From: Actinomycetota bacterium
GTDB taxonomy: Bacteria > Actinomycetota > Thermoleophilia > RBG-16-64-13
Reading direction: 5' to 3'
NCBI GenBank assembly: GCA_016278725.1
Contig: JADQBG010000017.1
Span: 1-35,722 of the forward strand
Length of the DNA: 35,722 nt
Both the position numbers and the translations under genes were made by a program. Under the pieces are notes generated by a model. The model searched no databases. It worked only from the letters and a program-made list of their open reading frames with translations, and was not told the DNA's origin. Every line of letters begins with the position of its first letter. Position 1 is the stretch's first letter. Shown here one piece after another: positions 1 to 7,960 of this stretch.

Positions 1-1226
1 CCGACCCCGCCCGCCACGAGCGCGGGGGTGGCGGCGGGCAGCAAAGCCGCCCACTCCCGGCGCCGCCACCTGAGAAAAAGGAACAAGGGCAATGCCGTCG
101 CCAGGTAGAGCACTCCCCAGCCCAGTCCGAAGACGAAGGCCGGCGGCGCCATCAGCCCGAGCGCGACCAGACCGCCACCGAATGGCCAGAGCAGCGCCAG
201 GAAGGCGGTCCCCGCCACCAGGGCAAAGGTCAGGTCGGCGGCGTAGACGTCGGTTCTGGGCAAGACGTAGGCCAGCGACAGCAGAGCGAGCAGGGCGGCC
301 GTCAGGCGACGAGCCATGTAACCCGCCCGCGGACCGAACCGAACCGGAGAGACCACCGAGCCCACCGAAGAGCGCACCCGGGTGGGAAGCGTGGGCTCTG
401 CGGCGGGCGGCTCGGGCACTTTGCGCATTGCCTTCTCCAGGCCGCCTCGCAGTCCCGCCGCATCCAGGCGGGCCTGAGGCTCGGGATGGAGCGCCGCGTC
501 CAGCACCGCTTCCAGTTCCGCGGGCAGGTCGGGACGCGCTTTGCGCAGGCGCGGCACCCGCCGCTCGCCAGAGGCGCGCAGCAACTCGCTGACGTCCTGA
601 CCGCGGAGGGGATTTTGGCCGGTCAGGCCCTCGTAAAGCGTCAGGCCCAGGGCGTAGACGTCGGCTTTGGCATCCACGTCTCTGCCCGCCAACTGCTCCG
701 GGGCCATGTACGCCAGCGTACCCACGAGATCGCCTTCCATGGTGATCGCCGTATGGTCCTCCAGCCGGGCGACGCCGAAGTCCATCACTCTGGCGTCCAC
801 TTCCTCAGCCTCGAGCAGCATGACGTTCTCGGGCTTGATGTCGCGGTGGACGACCCCGCGCTTGTGCCCATGCTCCAAGGCGCGGCAGATCTGGATTCCC
901 GCCTCGAGCACGTCCTTGTCGCTCAACCGCCGCTTCGCGTAAAGGCTGCGCAGGGTTTCTCCCTGCACATACTCCATGAAGAGCAAGGTGCGGTCGGTCT
1001 CCTGGACGACCTCGTACACATGCAGAATATGGGGATGGCTGAGCTTGGCGGCCGCCCGAGCCTCGCGGAGCACGCGTCCGTCCAGGTCGCGTGCATCCTC
1101 GACCACCTTGACCGCCACCCGCCGGCCCATGGTCAGATCCTCGGCCAGGTACACCGTGGCGAAGGCGCCCCGCCCCAAGCGCTCGAGGATGCGATACCGG
1201 TCGTGCAGGAGGGGCGGTTCGGACAT
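1..1226 (-). CDS. Serine/threonine protein kinase with C-terminal membrane segments (partial)
   Basis: A Hanks-type Ser/Thr protein kinase that should phosphorylate proteins on the cytoplasmic face of the membrane. The frame is open from the ATG at 1226 to the window edge (408 codons), so the C-terminus is missing. Kinase landmarks are in order: glycine loop LGRGAFATV (about 17-25), VAVK lysine at 40, HRDIKPEN (127-134) with catalytic Asp129, DFG (149-151) and APE (175-177). After residue 270 comes a short Pro-rich linker, then at least three hydrophobic stretches between about 308 and 386. PASTA repeats, common in PknB-type kinases, are not seen in the part present. No Shine-Dalgarno precedes the ATG; a TATACT box ends 7 nt before it, suggesting leaderless transcription. 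The kinase fold is certain; substrate and full domain layout are not. Confidence 0.93.
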   Translation of the reverse strand, partial: MSEPPLLHDRYRILERLGRGAFATVYLAEDLTMGRRVAVKVVEDARDLDGRVLREARAAAKLSHPHILHVYEVVQETDRTLLFMEYVQGETLRSLYAKRRLSDKDVLEAGIQICRALEHGHKRGVVHRDIKPENVMLLEAEEVDARVMDFGVARLEDHTAITMEGDLVGTLAYMAPEQLAGRDVDAKADVYALGLTLYEGLTGQNPLRGQDVSELLRASGERRVPRLRKARPDLPAELEAVLDAALHPEPQARLDAAGLRGGLEKAMRKVPEPPAAEPTLPTRVRSSVGSVVSPVRFGPRAGYMARRLTAALLALLSLAYVLPRTDVYAADLTFALVAGTAFLALLWPFGGGLVALGLMAPPAFVFGLGWGVLYLATALPLFLFLRWRRREWAALLPAATPALVAGGV

Positions 1227-1233
1227 GGCGAGA

Positions 1234-1239
1234 AGTATA
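1234..1239 (-). promoter_or_regulatory. -10 box (TATACT) of a leaderless-type promoter for the kinase gene
   Basis: On the minus strand TATACT ends exactly 7 nt before the kinase ATG, and no ribosome-binding sequence lies between. This is the geometry expected when transcription starts at the A of the ATG. No convincing -35 was found. Confidence 0.4.
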
Positions 1240-1352
1240 GCCGCCGGGGTTGTGGCGGCGAATCTCGTCCAAGAACATGTATACTCGGGCGGGTCCGAGA
1301 CAGGGACCCGGGATGTGTGGAAGGGGCCTGAACGAGGGCAGCGGGGGTGTGC

Positions 1353-1380
1353 TTGGCACACTATGGACAGGTGCTATAAT
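1353..1380 (+). promoter_or_regulatory. Promoter of tRNA-Leu (TTGGCA, 16 bp, TATAAT)
   Basis: TTGGCA at 1353-1358 and a perfect TATAAT at 1375-1380 are separated by 16 bp, and TGC directly before the -10 resembles an extended -10 element. The transcription start would fall near 1387, about 27 nt before the mature tRNA. This is one of the best sigma70-type promoters in the window, as expected for a tRNA gene. Confidence 0.8.
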
Positions 1381-1413
1381 CCACGTCCGCGCCGGTTACT
1401 CCGGCAAAAGCCC

Positions 1414-1497
1414 GGGCGAGTGGCGGAATTGGCAGACGCGCTAGGTTCAGGGTCTAGTGAGCTTACGCTCATGGGGGTTCAAGTCCCCCCTCGCCCA
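1414..1497 (+). tRNA. tRNA-Leu (anticodon CAG)
   Basis: An 84-nt type II tRNA with a long variable arm. The acceptor stem pairs GGGCGAG (1414-1420) with CTCGCCC (1490-1496), followed by discriminator A1497. The anticodon loop TTCAGGG gives anticodon CAG, which reads CUG leucine codons. The T arm is GGGGG-TTCAAGT-CCCCC. CCA is not encoded (the genomic sequence continues CCT), so it must be added after transcription. It stands alone, with its own promoter, between the kinase and a membrane-protein gene. Confidence 0.97.
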
Positions 1498-1544
1498 CCT
1501 CCATCTCCTTTTTATTATGTAGAACGACGACCTGCAGGAGAAGC

Positions 1545-2621
1545 ATGTCTTCTCACCTCGACGACGATACCTTCACAGAACTGGCCGACGAGGAGCGCCG
1601 CCGCAAGGAACGCCGCCGCTCGTCCGTGCCGGTGGTGCGCTTCTTCATCGCGGCCGGCGTGGCCATCGCCTTGGTGGTCCTCGCCATCATCTTCGCGCAG
1701 AACTGGTTGCACGACCGCCAGGTGGCGAGTTACGAGGAGTATATGCAGGGCGTGGCCGCGATTCTCGAGCCCTCGGACCGGATGGGCACCGAGCTCAGCG
1801 GTCTGCTGATGCAGCCGGGCGACTCCACTCGAAAAGACGTGCAGGGCAAGCTCGACGCCTACATCAGCAATTCGAGAGAGTTGGCCGAGCAGGCCAAGAA
1901 CTTGGAAGCACCCGACGAGATGATGGACTCCCACAAGTGGTTCGTCGCCACCATGCAGCTGCGGGCACGCGGGATGGAAGATCTAAAGCCCGCCCTACTC
2001 AATGCCCTCGAGGTCGAGGATGTCGAGGTGGCCTCGGAGCAGATCTCGAAAGCCCTGCAGAACCTGCTGCTTTCGGACGTGGCCTACGAGGAGTTCTTCA
2101 TGGATTCCGCCAGCCAGACGCTCAAGGAGCAGGAGATCACGGGCGTGAACGTTCCCTCGACCGATTTCATCCCCGATTCCGACCTGGCGGCCAAGTCGCG
2201 GGTGAAGACCATTCTGGCCACTCTCAAGGACTCGGAGAGCATCCAGGCGGTGCACGGGGTGGCCTTGACCAAGGTGGTGGTCCTGCCGGCTGAGACCACG
2301 GTGGAGGCCGGACAGACCTACAACCTCCAGGCGTCCGACCAACTTTCCTTCCAGATCACCCTGGAAAATCAGGGCAACGAACTCGAGAAGGATGTCCCCG
2401 TCACTGTGGAGCTCAAGTCCCCGGTGTCGCCGCAGCCGCAGATCAAGACGGAGAAGATCGCCGAGATCAAAGCCGGGGCACAGGCGACCATCAAGGTCAG
2501 CGGGATCAACCCCACCGAGTACGGCGAGAAGGCGTGGCTCCACGTGAAGGTCGGTCCCGTGCCCAACGAAAAGCTCACGAGCAACAACGAGATCGAGAGC
2601 TACGTCATCTTCACGCTCTAG
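1545..2621 (+). CDS. Membrane-anchored protein with C-terminal CARDB-like domain, unknown function
   Basis: A 358-residue protein I cannot assign to a named family. A charged N-terminus with an RRRKERRR stretch precedes one membrane segment (about 32-52, rich in Ala, Val and Ile), so the rest should lie outside the membrane. A mostly helical region (about 55-215) is followed by a beta-rich region (about 235-358) whose pattern (LENQGNELEKDVPVTVELK, then a gap and NEKLTSNNEIESYVIF) resembles CARDB/Ig-like adhesion domains with their typical SNNE-type ending. AGGAG at 1536-1540 supports the ATG at 1545, and a TATTAT box at 1513-1518 may give it its own promoter after the tRNA. The domain reading is by eye; function is unknown. 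Confidence 0.85.
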   Translation: MSSHLDDDTFTELADEERRRKERRRSSVPVVRFFIAAGVAIALVVLAIIFAQNWLHDRQVASYEEYMQGVAAILEPSDRMGTELSGLLMQPGDSTRKDVQGKLDAYISNSRELAEQAKNLEAPDEMMDSHKWFVATMQLRARGMEDLKPALLNALEVEDVEVASEQISKALQNLLLSDVAYEEFFMDSASQTLKEQEITGVNVPSTDFIPDSDLAAKSRVKTILATLKDSESIQAVHGVALTKVVVLPAETTVEAGQTYNLQASDQLSFQITLENQGNELEKDVPVTVELKSPVSPQPQIKTEKIAEIKAGAQATIKVSGINPTEYGEKAWLHVKVGPVPNEKLTSNNEIESYVIFTL

Positions 2622-2657
2622 GCCGGCGCGGTCCCTCCCCCATGTGTCGTTCTAGTC

Positions 2658-2663
2658 TAAACT
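2658..2663 (+). promoter_or_regulatory. -10 box (TAAACT) of a leaderless-type promoter for the DUF4446 gene
   Basis: TAAACT is followed by exactly 7 nt and then the ATG at 2671, and no ribosome-binding site lies between. The spacing matches the TATACT box before the kinase gene. No clear -35 is visible. Confidence 0.42.
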
Positions 2664-2670
2664 AGGTTTC

Positions 2671-3633
2671 ATGACCGCTGCCGAAATAGCCCAACTTGCC
2701 GCTGCCGGTGGCGTCATCCTGGCCCTTGCCGGCCTGGGCCTGATTTTCTCCCTGCGGCGCACCGTCCGCACTCTCCAACATAATCAACGGGTTATCTTCG
2801 GCACCCGGGGCGAGACCGATCTCGTCGGGCACGTGGCCGACCTCGACGAGCAGGTGGGGAATCTGCGCATGGCACTCGAGGATCTGGCCGTCACCGCCAA
2901 GGACCACGAGGTGCGCATCGACGGCTGCCTGGCGCGGGTGGGCATGGTCCGCTTCGACGCTTACGAGGATCTCGGCGGCCACCAGAGCACGGCCGTCTGC
3001 TTCCTGGACAGCAATCAGAATGGAGTGGTGGTCACCACGGTGGTGAGCCGCGACTTTGCGCGCATGTACGTCAAGACGCTCAAAGGTGGCGAGCCCGACA
3101 TTCCCCTGGCTCCCGAGGAAACCGAGGCCTTCGAACAAGCCAAGGCAAAAGGGGCCGCTCCCTTCACCGTCCGTCCGCGGCTGGAGAAGCTCCGGCAGGA
3201 CCGGGGCATGGAGTACGAGCAGCTCGAGGCGGACCCGGAGTCAGAGACCGAGGACGAGGACGAACAGGGCATCGCCTTGCGGGCTCTGGAGCGGGAGAAC
3301 CGCCGCCGCGTCCGCCGCGGTCTGCCCCCGCTGGAAGCGCTTCCGCCCGCTCCCTCGACCCTGGGCTGGGACGGGTTGCCCACCGCCTCGCGACCGGGCA
3401 ACGGTGCCGGGGCACCGGAGGCGGAGGACGCGGAAGAACCGGAGAGCGGCGAGTCCGTGGCGGCCGCGCCGGGCTCTCCCGCCCAGCCGGAAGAGCCGGA
3501 GGCCTCCCGCGAGGCGGAACAATCCCGGCGGTTCCAAGCCGAGGAAACTTTCGAGTTCGAGTGGGAGCCCGGATACCGGGAGGCCCGGCGGTACCGCGGG
3601 ACGGCTCGCGATGACGATGCGGCGGGACGGTAA
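2671..3633 (+). CDS. DUF4446 family protein with long acidic C-terminal extension
   Basis: A 320-residue protein. The N-terminus has one membrane segment (about 9-27) followed by a short coiled region (about 30-75). Residues about 80-150 match my recollection of DUF4446: GMVRFDAYEDLGGHQSTAVCFLD, a QNGVVVTTVVSR strand and a YVKTLKGG segment, with EETEAFEQA near the end. This family is found next to chromosome-segregation or cell-envelope genes in Gram-positive bacteria, but its function is not established. From about residue 175 the chain becomes low-complexity, rich in Glu, Pro and Ala, and probably disordered; this tail is longer than usual for the family. The gene ends 5 nt before pheA, suggesting co-transcription. 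The family call is good, the function open. Confidence 0.85.
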   Translation: MTAAEIAQLAAAGGVILALAGLGLIFSLRRTVRTLQHNQRVIFGTRGETDLVGHVADLDEQVGNLRMALEDLAVTAKDHEVRIDGCLARVGMVRFDAYEDLGGHQSTAVCFLDSNQNGVVVTTVVSRDFARMYVKTLKGGEPDIPLAPEETEAFEQAKAKGAAPFTVRPRLEKLRQDRGMEYEQLEADPESETEDEDEQGIALRALERENRRRVRRGLPPLEALPPAPSTLGWDGLPTASRPGNGAGAPEAEDAEEPESGESVAAAPGSPAQPEEPEASREAEQSRRFQAEETFEFEWEPGYREARRYRGTARDDDAAGR

Positions 3634-3638
3634 TCGGC

Positions 3639-4577
3639 ATGGCCTGTGGTGATCGGCTCTGCGAACTGCCCGGCTGGCCCACCTCCACAGCGGGAGTCCC
3701 CCTGACCCTGCACCCCGGCAAGGTCGGCTTTCTCGGCCCCCGCGGCACCTTCACCGAGGAAGCGCTGCGCTCGAGTTTGGGTGTGGAAGTCGGCGAGGAG
3801 GCCGGCCGCGGCCTGGAACTCATTCCCTACCCCTCCCTGCAGGACACCATCGAAGCGGCTTCTCAGGGCGAAATACCGCTGGTCCTGGTGCCCATCGAGA
3901 ATTCCATCGAGGGCAGCGTCTCCATCACCGTGGACCTCCTGGCGCACGAGGTCGACAACCTGCAGATCGTGCGCGAGATCCAGCAGCCCATCCGTCACCG
4001 CCTGGTGGCTCGGCCCGGGGTCCGCTTCGAGGACATCGAGCGGGTGGTCAGTCACCCCCACGCGAACGCCCAGTGCCGTCAGTGGCTGCGCCGGCACCTG
4101 CCGGCCGTCGAGGTGGTCGCCGCCAACTCGACGGCCAGTGCGGTAGAGCAGGTGGCATCCAACGATCGCCCCTGGGCGGCAATCGGCACGGCGCTCGCGG
4201 CAGAGGCATTCGGCGGAGTCGTCCTGCGGGAGAACATCGAAGATCACGACGACAACCAGACTCGCTTCGTCTTCCTGTCCCAGGTGCGGGAGCGTCAGGA
4301 TCTGCGCGAGCCGTACAAGACCTCCGTGGTCTGTGAGATCTCGAAGGACCAACCGGGGGCTCTCCTGCTGATTCTGCAAGAGTTCGCCTACCGCTTCATC
4401 AACCTGACCAAGATCGAGTCCCGCCCCTCCAAGCGCATGCTGGGCGAGTACGTCTTCCTCATCGATATGGAGGGAAAGGTCAACGACCCGCAGATCGAGG
4501 ATTGCCTGCGCTGTCTAACCTGCAAGCTGCCCGGGCTCAAGGTGCTGGGAAGTTATCCGGTGGGTCGTCCCGTCTGA
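3639..4577 (+). CDS. pheA: Prephenate dehydratase
   Basis: Monofunctional prephenate dehydratase (312 residues), which converts prephenate to phenylpyruvate in phenylalanine synthesis. The catalytic domain starts with KVGFLGPRGTFTEEA (about 28-42), continues with the VPIENSIEGSV segment and an NSTASA loop, and ends with NQTRF, whose Thr-Arg-Phe is the family's signature catalytic motif. The C-terminal ACT regulatory domain (about 228-305) carries GALLLILQEFA and ESRPSK, the phenylalanine-binding elements, so feedback inhibition by phenylalanine is expected. There is no fused chorismate mutase domain, in contrast to the enterobacterial enzyme. The ATG at 3639 lacks a strong ribosome-binding site but lies 5 nt after the upstream stop, which fits translational coupling. 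No in-frame ATG occurs close to the conserved start. Confidence 0.95.
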   Translation: MACGDRLCELPGWPTSTAGVPLTLHPGKVGFLGPRGTFTEEALRSSLGVEVGEEAGRGLELIPYPSLQDTIEAASQGEIPLVLVPIENSIEGSVSITVDLLAHEVDNLQIVREIQQPIRHRLVARPGVRFEDIERVVSHPHANAQCRQWLRRHLPAVEVVAANSTASAVEQVASNDRPWAAIGTALAAEAFGGVVLRENIEDHDDNQTRFVFLSQVRERQDLREPYKTSVVCEISKDQPGALLLILQEFAYRFINLTKIESRPSKRMLGEYVFLIDMEGKVNDPQIEDCLRCLTCKLPGLKVLGSYPVGRPV

Positions 4578-4587
4578 GCGGGGCGCG

Positions 4588-4863
4588 TCACTGATGACGC
4601 TGCTGAAACCCCAGCCAGAAGGCGCCGGCGCTCCCGGTGATCAAACCCACCGTCAGGCCGCGCTCCAACCAGTTGAGCCCGCCTTCGTCCGCTGTCGCCA
4701 AACCGTAGACAAAACCGAGCAGAATCCCGCCCCCCACGACGAGGACCAGGCCGCGCGGAGAAAGCAGGCCGCGGGGCCGCGTTCGGAGCGCTTCATAATC
4801 TATCGCGCGGAGCATACCCAGAAGGATGGCCGCGAAGAGTAAAACCAGGATAATGGAGAGCAA
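4588..4863 (-). CDS. Small membrane protein, unknown function
   Basis: A 91-residue protein, convergent with pheA and ending 10 nt from it. Two or three hydrophobic segments (about 2-18, 38-58 and 68-86) make it an integral membrane protein; I recognise no family. The start is TTG at 4863, supported by a GAGGAAAG ribosome-binding sequence 3-5 nt upstream. A 6-bp hairpin (4585-4600) overlaps its last codons and may help terminate both convergent transcripts. Composition and the ribosome-binding site support a real gene, although no homology is offered. Confidence 0.68.
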   Translation of the reverse strand: MLSIILVLLFAAILLGMLRAIDYEALRTRPRGLLSPRGLVLVVGGGILLGFVYGLATADEGGLNWLERGLTVGLITGSAGAFWLGFQQRHQ

Positions 4864-4901
4864 GCTTTCCTCGCTTCCGCGGGTTGGTGTTCGTCGCTAT
4901 G

Positions 4902-4929
4902 TTGACAGCAATCCCTGAGAACATAGAAT
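4902..4929 (+). promoter_or_regulatory. Promoter (TTGACA, 16 bp, TAGAAT) for the gene at 4955
   Basis: A perfect -35 TTGACA (4902-4907) and TAGAAT (4924-4929) are separated by 16 bp. The predicted start near 4936 leaves a leader of about 19 nt before the ATG at 4955. It lies in the divergent gap beside the small membrane-protein gene. Confidence 0.7.
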
Positions 4930-4954
4930 AAACTGACCGATTGAGACTGATGGG

Positions 4955-5668
4955 ATGAAAGAAAGAACCGCCAGCCACTTCTTCATGAGGCTACTTCCCC
5001 TGGCACTTCTGCCGGCGGGGTTCATGGTGGCCGGCCGCAGGGAATCGGCGCTGACCGCCGATCGAGAACGCGGGGTTCCCCAGGATTCACTCAGATCCTT
5101 GGGCGAGCCCGAGCCCGCCCCCGAGATCGCTGCCGTGGCGGACGAACCCGAGGCCGAGGCCGCGGCCCCGGAGAGCGGGTCCAAGCCCGAGATCGCTGCC
5201 GTGGCGGACGAACCCCCATCCGAAGACCCTTCCGCGCGGGGCACCACCGTCAATCTGCGGAAGCTCGTGGTGGAGACGCGGAGGCAGATCGCCGAGCAGC
5301 TCGACGCTTCCTTCGAGAGATTGGCCGAACCGGGGGACGCCCCCGGGACCGCTCCTCCCGAGGCGGCCCGCGAAGAGTCCATCTACTGCGTGGTCCTGAA
5401 CGAGGAAAGCCCGGCGCCCCCCGAAGCACCGGGCGAATCCACCGAACATTCTCAGTCGTTCGAGTCCCTCGACCTGAATTGGGACCCGGCCGAGGAAGAC
5501 CTGCTCTCCCTCTATCGCCGCGACTACCGGGCTTCGCAGCCGCGGCCCGACCAGCTATCTCTGGAGCTCAATCCCTGGTGGAAACGGGAGGCGGCCCACG
5601 CCGTATTCGGTGCAATTCTCGCCGGCCTGGCGATTCTCGCGTTGCTCGGGGCCTACTTCGTCCTCTAG
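4955..5668 (+). CDS. Acidic protein with terminal hydrophobic segments, unknown function
   Basis: A 237-residue protein I do not recognise. It begins with a short charged stretch and a hydrophobic segment (about 10-27) that could be a signal peptide or anchor, and ends with a clear membrane segment (about 216-237) after NPWWKREA. The middle is acidic and rich in Pro, Ala and Glu. It holds a duplicated PEIAAVADEP segment (see the 30-bp repeat) and a more ordered patch (about 92-118, VNLRKLVVETRRQIAEQLDASFERL). The C-terminal anchor with a long acidic region suggests a membrane-tethered, mostly disordered protein. A strong promoter precedes it and serS follows 94 nt downstream. Existence is likely; function is unknown. 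Confidence 0.8.
   Translation: MKERTASHFFMRLLPLALLPAGFMVAGRRESALTADRERGVPQDSLRSLGEPEPAPEIAAVADEPEAEAAAPESGSKPEIAAVADEPPSEDPSARGTTVNLRKLVVETRRQIAEQLDASFERLAEPGDAPGTAPPEAAREESIYCVVLNEESPAPPEAPGESTEHSQSFESLDLNWDPAEEDLLSLYRRDYRASQPRPDQLSLELNPWWKREAAHAVFGAILAGLAILALLGAYFVL
5120..5215 (+). repeat. Exact 30-bp direct repeat inside the gene at 4955
   Basis: The 30 bases at 5120-5149 recur without change at 5186-5215, a period of 66 bp, in frame. Each copy encodes PEIAAVADEP. Exact identity at the DNA level points to a recent in-gene duplication. Confidence 0.9.
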
Positions 5669-5762
5669 CCCCTCTGATAATCTGAGGTCTGCCCGGGCCG
5701 CATAGCTCCTCGCGCGCTTTTCGGGCTCGTCGCTTTGATCAAGCCGCCCGACGAGGAATGAC

Positions 5763-7052
5763 ATGCTCGACATCAAGCTCATACGCAATCAGCCCGAGAT
5801 GGTGCGTGAACGCCTGGCCCGCCGGGGTCCCGGGGCCACTCACTCGCTGGACGAGCTCTTACTCCTGGACGAGCGCCGCCGCGGGATTCTGGTCCAGGTG
5901 GAGGAGAAGCGCAGCCTGCGCAATACCGTGAGCGAAGAGATCGGGCGGGCGAAGAAGGCCGGAGAGGACGCCGAAGAGAAGATCCGCGCCATGCGCGAGG
6001 TCTCGAGCGAGATCAAAGGGCTCGAGGAGCAGCTGAGGGCGATCGAAGAGCAGCTGGAGCAAGAGCTGTTGCAGGTGCCCAACCTGCCCGATCCCACCGC
6101 CCCCGTGGGCGGCGAGGACAGCAGCGAAGTCATCGCCTCTCACGGGGAGCCACGGAAGTTCGCGTTCGAGCCGCGGGACCACGTCGATCTCGGCGCGAGC
6201 AGCGACACCATCGACCTGGAGCGGGCGGCCAAGGTCTCCGGGGCGCGCTTCGTCTACCTGAAGGACGAGCTCGTCTTCCTGCAGTTCGCGCTCGTGCAGT
6301 TCGCGCTTCGCAAGCTTGCCGGCAAAGGATTCCGCCCGGTGGTGCCCCCGGTGCTGGTGCGGGACGAGGCCATGTACGGCACCGGCTTCTTCCCCACCGA
6401 TATGCAGCAGGTCTACCACATAGATTCCGACGACCTGAACCTGGTGGGCACCGCCGAGGTACCCCTCGCGGCCATGCACATGGAGGAGGTCCTGGACGAG
6501 TCGGCGCTCCCGGTGCGCTACGTGGGCTACTCCTCCTGTTTCCGCCGGGAAGCCGGGGCCGCCGGCAAGGACACCCGAGGCATGCTGCGGGTCCATCAGT
6601 TCGACAAGGTGGAGATGTTCAGCTTCTGCCACCCGGACCGGTCCCAGGAGGAACACGACTTCATGAGGAGCATCGAGGAGGAGGTCTTCCGCGAGCTGGG
6701 CATCGCCTACCGGGTGGTCAACATCGCCGCCGGCGATCTGGGCGCTCCGGCCGCCAAGAAGTACGACCTCGAGGCCTGGATTCCCACCCAAGAGCGCTAC
6801 CGCGAAGTCACCTCCTGCTCGAACTGCACCGACTATCAGGCGCGGCGGCTGCGCGCCCGGGCCAAGGGAGACCAAGGCGGGCCCTACCTGGTCCACACGC
6901 TGAACGGCACGGTGGTGGCCATCGGCCGTACGCTGATCGCGATCATGGAGAACTACCAGCAGGAAGACGGGACCGTGGTGGTGCCGGAGGTACTGCAACC
7001 ATTCATGCCCGAGGGCATGACCGTGATCGGTGGGGCCTCGCAGGGGGAATAA
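5763..7052 (+). CDS. serS: Seryl-tRNA synthetase
   Basis: A 429-residue class II synthetase that charges tRNA-Ser with serine in the cytoplasm; tRNA-Sec, if the cell has one, is also first charged by this enzyme. The N-terminal MLDIKLIRNQPEMVRERLARRG and the following coiled-coil arm (about 35-105) grip the tRNA. The catalytic core has TAEVPL (about 225), motif 2 GYSSCFRREAGAAGKDTRG (about 256-274) and motif 3 LNGTVVAIGRTLIAIMENYQ (about 380-399). Length and layout are standard. GAGG at 5753-5756 precedes the ATG at 5763. I saw no T-box in the 94-nt leader. Confidence 0.98.
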   Translation: MLDIKLIRNQPEMVRERLARRGPGATHSLDELLLLDERRRGILVQVEEKRSLRNTVSEEIGRAKKAGEDAEEKIRAMREVSSEIKGLEEQLRAIEEQLEQELLQVPNLPDPTAPVGGEDSSEVIASHGEPRKFAFEPRDHVDLGASSDTIDLERAAKVSGARFVYLKDELVFLQFALVQFALRKLAGKGFRPVVPPVLVRDEAMYGTGFFPTDMQQVYHIDSDDLNLVGTAEVPLAAMHMEEVLDESALPVRYVGYSSCFRREAGAAGKDTRGMLRVHQFDKVEMFSFCHPDRSQEEHDFMRSIEEEVFRELGIAYRVVNIAAGDLGAPAAKKYDLEAWIPTQERYREVTSCSNCTDYQARRLRARAKGDQGGPYLVHTLNGTVVAIGRTLIAIMENYQQEDGTVVVPEVLQPFMPEGMTVIGGASQGE

Positions 7053-7153
7053 CCCCGAGGAATAGTCAGTTCGCGGTGCCGCGGCCGCGGCGCCGCGCAG
7101 TCCCCCGGGCGCGCGCCCGAAGGCCCGAAGGGCCCGAAGAGAAGGTGATCGGA

Positions 7154-7909
7154 TTGGCGGCTTCGCCTCGACAGATAGACACGGGGCTTTATCGCTGGAC
7201 CGCGCCGCACCCGGAATGGGACCCGGTGGCCGACCAACTAGACGTAAGCTACCAGGAGGTCGCCTCTCACCTGATCGTGGGCTCCGGTTCGGCGGTCTTC
7301 GTTGACCCCCTGGCCCCTTCCGCACCGGCTGAGCCGGCCGAGACGTTCTGGCGCAAACTCGACGACCTGGTCGCCCCGGTCCGCGGCTCACTCGCGGTGG
7401 TGCTCACCCTGCACTGGCACGAACGCTCCGCGGCGCAATTCGCCGCACGCTACGCCGCCCCGGTCTATGCCCCCGCTGGGGCCGCGAGCGACATCGAGCA
7501 CCGCCCGCTGGAGACCTACGTCCCCAAGCGCACTCAGCCGGCAGGGGAAGCAGAGGAACCAGAGAGGGCAGCAAAGGCGGGAGCGACGCGCCAAGCCATC
7601 CGAGAGACGGTCGCGGCACTGCCCCTCGGGCTCGAGCCCTTCTACGTCGGCCGGGATTTCGAAGCCGCGCTCTGGCTCCCCTCGCACCGCGCCCTGCTTT
7701 TTGCCGACGTCATACTGGGCACCGAGCAGGGCCTGCGCATGTGCCCCGAAGACTGGGTGAGAAAGTCGGCGGGTGGGCTGGAACCCGTGCGGCAACAACT
7801 TCGCCCTCTGCTCGAACTCCCCATCGGCAAGGTCCTGACCGCGCACGGCCCGCCCGTCCTTAGCGGAGGGCAGGAGGCTCTGCGGCGGGCGCTGAGGGCC
7901 GGAGTCTGA
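7154..7909 (+). CDS. Metallo-beta-lactamase-fold-like protein lacking part of the metal motif
   Basis: About 251 residues from the TTG at 7154; the frame is open further upstream, from 7076, but that extension is almost all Arg and Pro and unlikely to be coding. AGAAGG eight bases before the TTG supports this start, and GTG at 7145 is an alternative. The segments SHLIVGSGSAVFVDPLAP, VVLTLHWHERSA, FADVILG and VLTAHGPPV follow the order of a metallo-beta-lactamase fold. The usual HxHxDH motif reads HWHERS, so the Asp and last His are missing and normal two-metal hydrolysis is doubtful. It could be a non-catalytic relative or a variant hydrolase. The substrate is unknown. It follows serS in the same direction. 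Confidence 0.8.
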   Translation: MAASPRQIDTGLYRWTAPHPEWDPVADQLDVSYQEVASHLIVGSGSAVFVDPLAPSAPAEPAETFWRKLDDLVAPVRGSLAVVLTLHWHERSAAQFAARYAAPVYAPAGAASDIEHRPLETYVPKRTQPAGEAEEPERAAKAGATRQAIRETVAALPLGLEPFYVGRDFEAALWLPSHRALLFADVILGTEQGLRMCPEDWVRKSAGGLEPVRQQLRPLLELPIGKVLTAHGPPVLSGGQEALRRALRAGV

Positions 7910-7960
7910 GATCACGAGAAGGGCCTATCAGGGGAAGGCCTGACACGAGAAGGGCCTGAC

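Noticed and set aside
805-1359. Minus-strand open frame of 184 codons over the kinase
   Set aside because: Out of frame with the true kinase, which reads through all motifs from 1226 to the edge. The shadow has no conserved motif.
5859-7391. Minus-strand open frame of 510 codons over serS
   Set aside because: Antisense shadow of serS and the next gene. It shows no family motifs and has an Arg/Gly/Leu-rich composition typical of reversed GC-rich codons.
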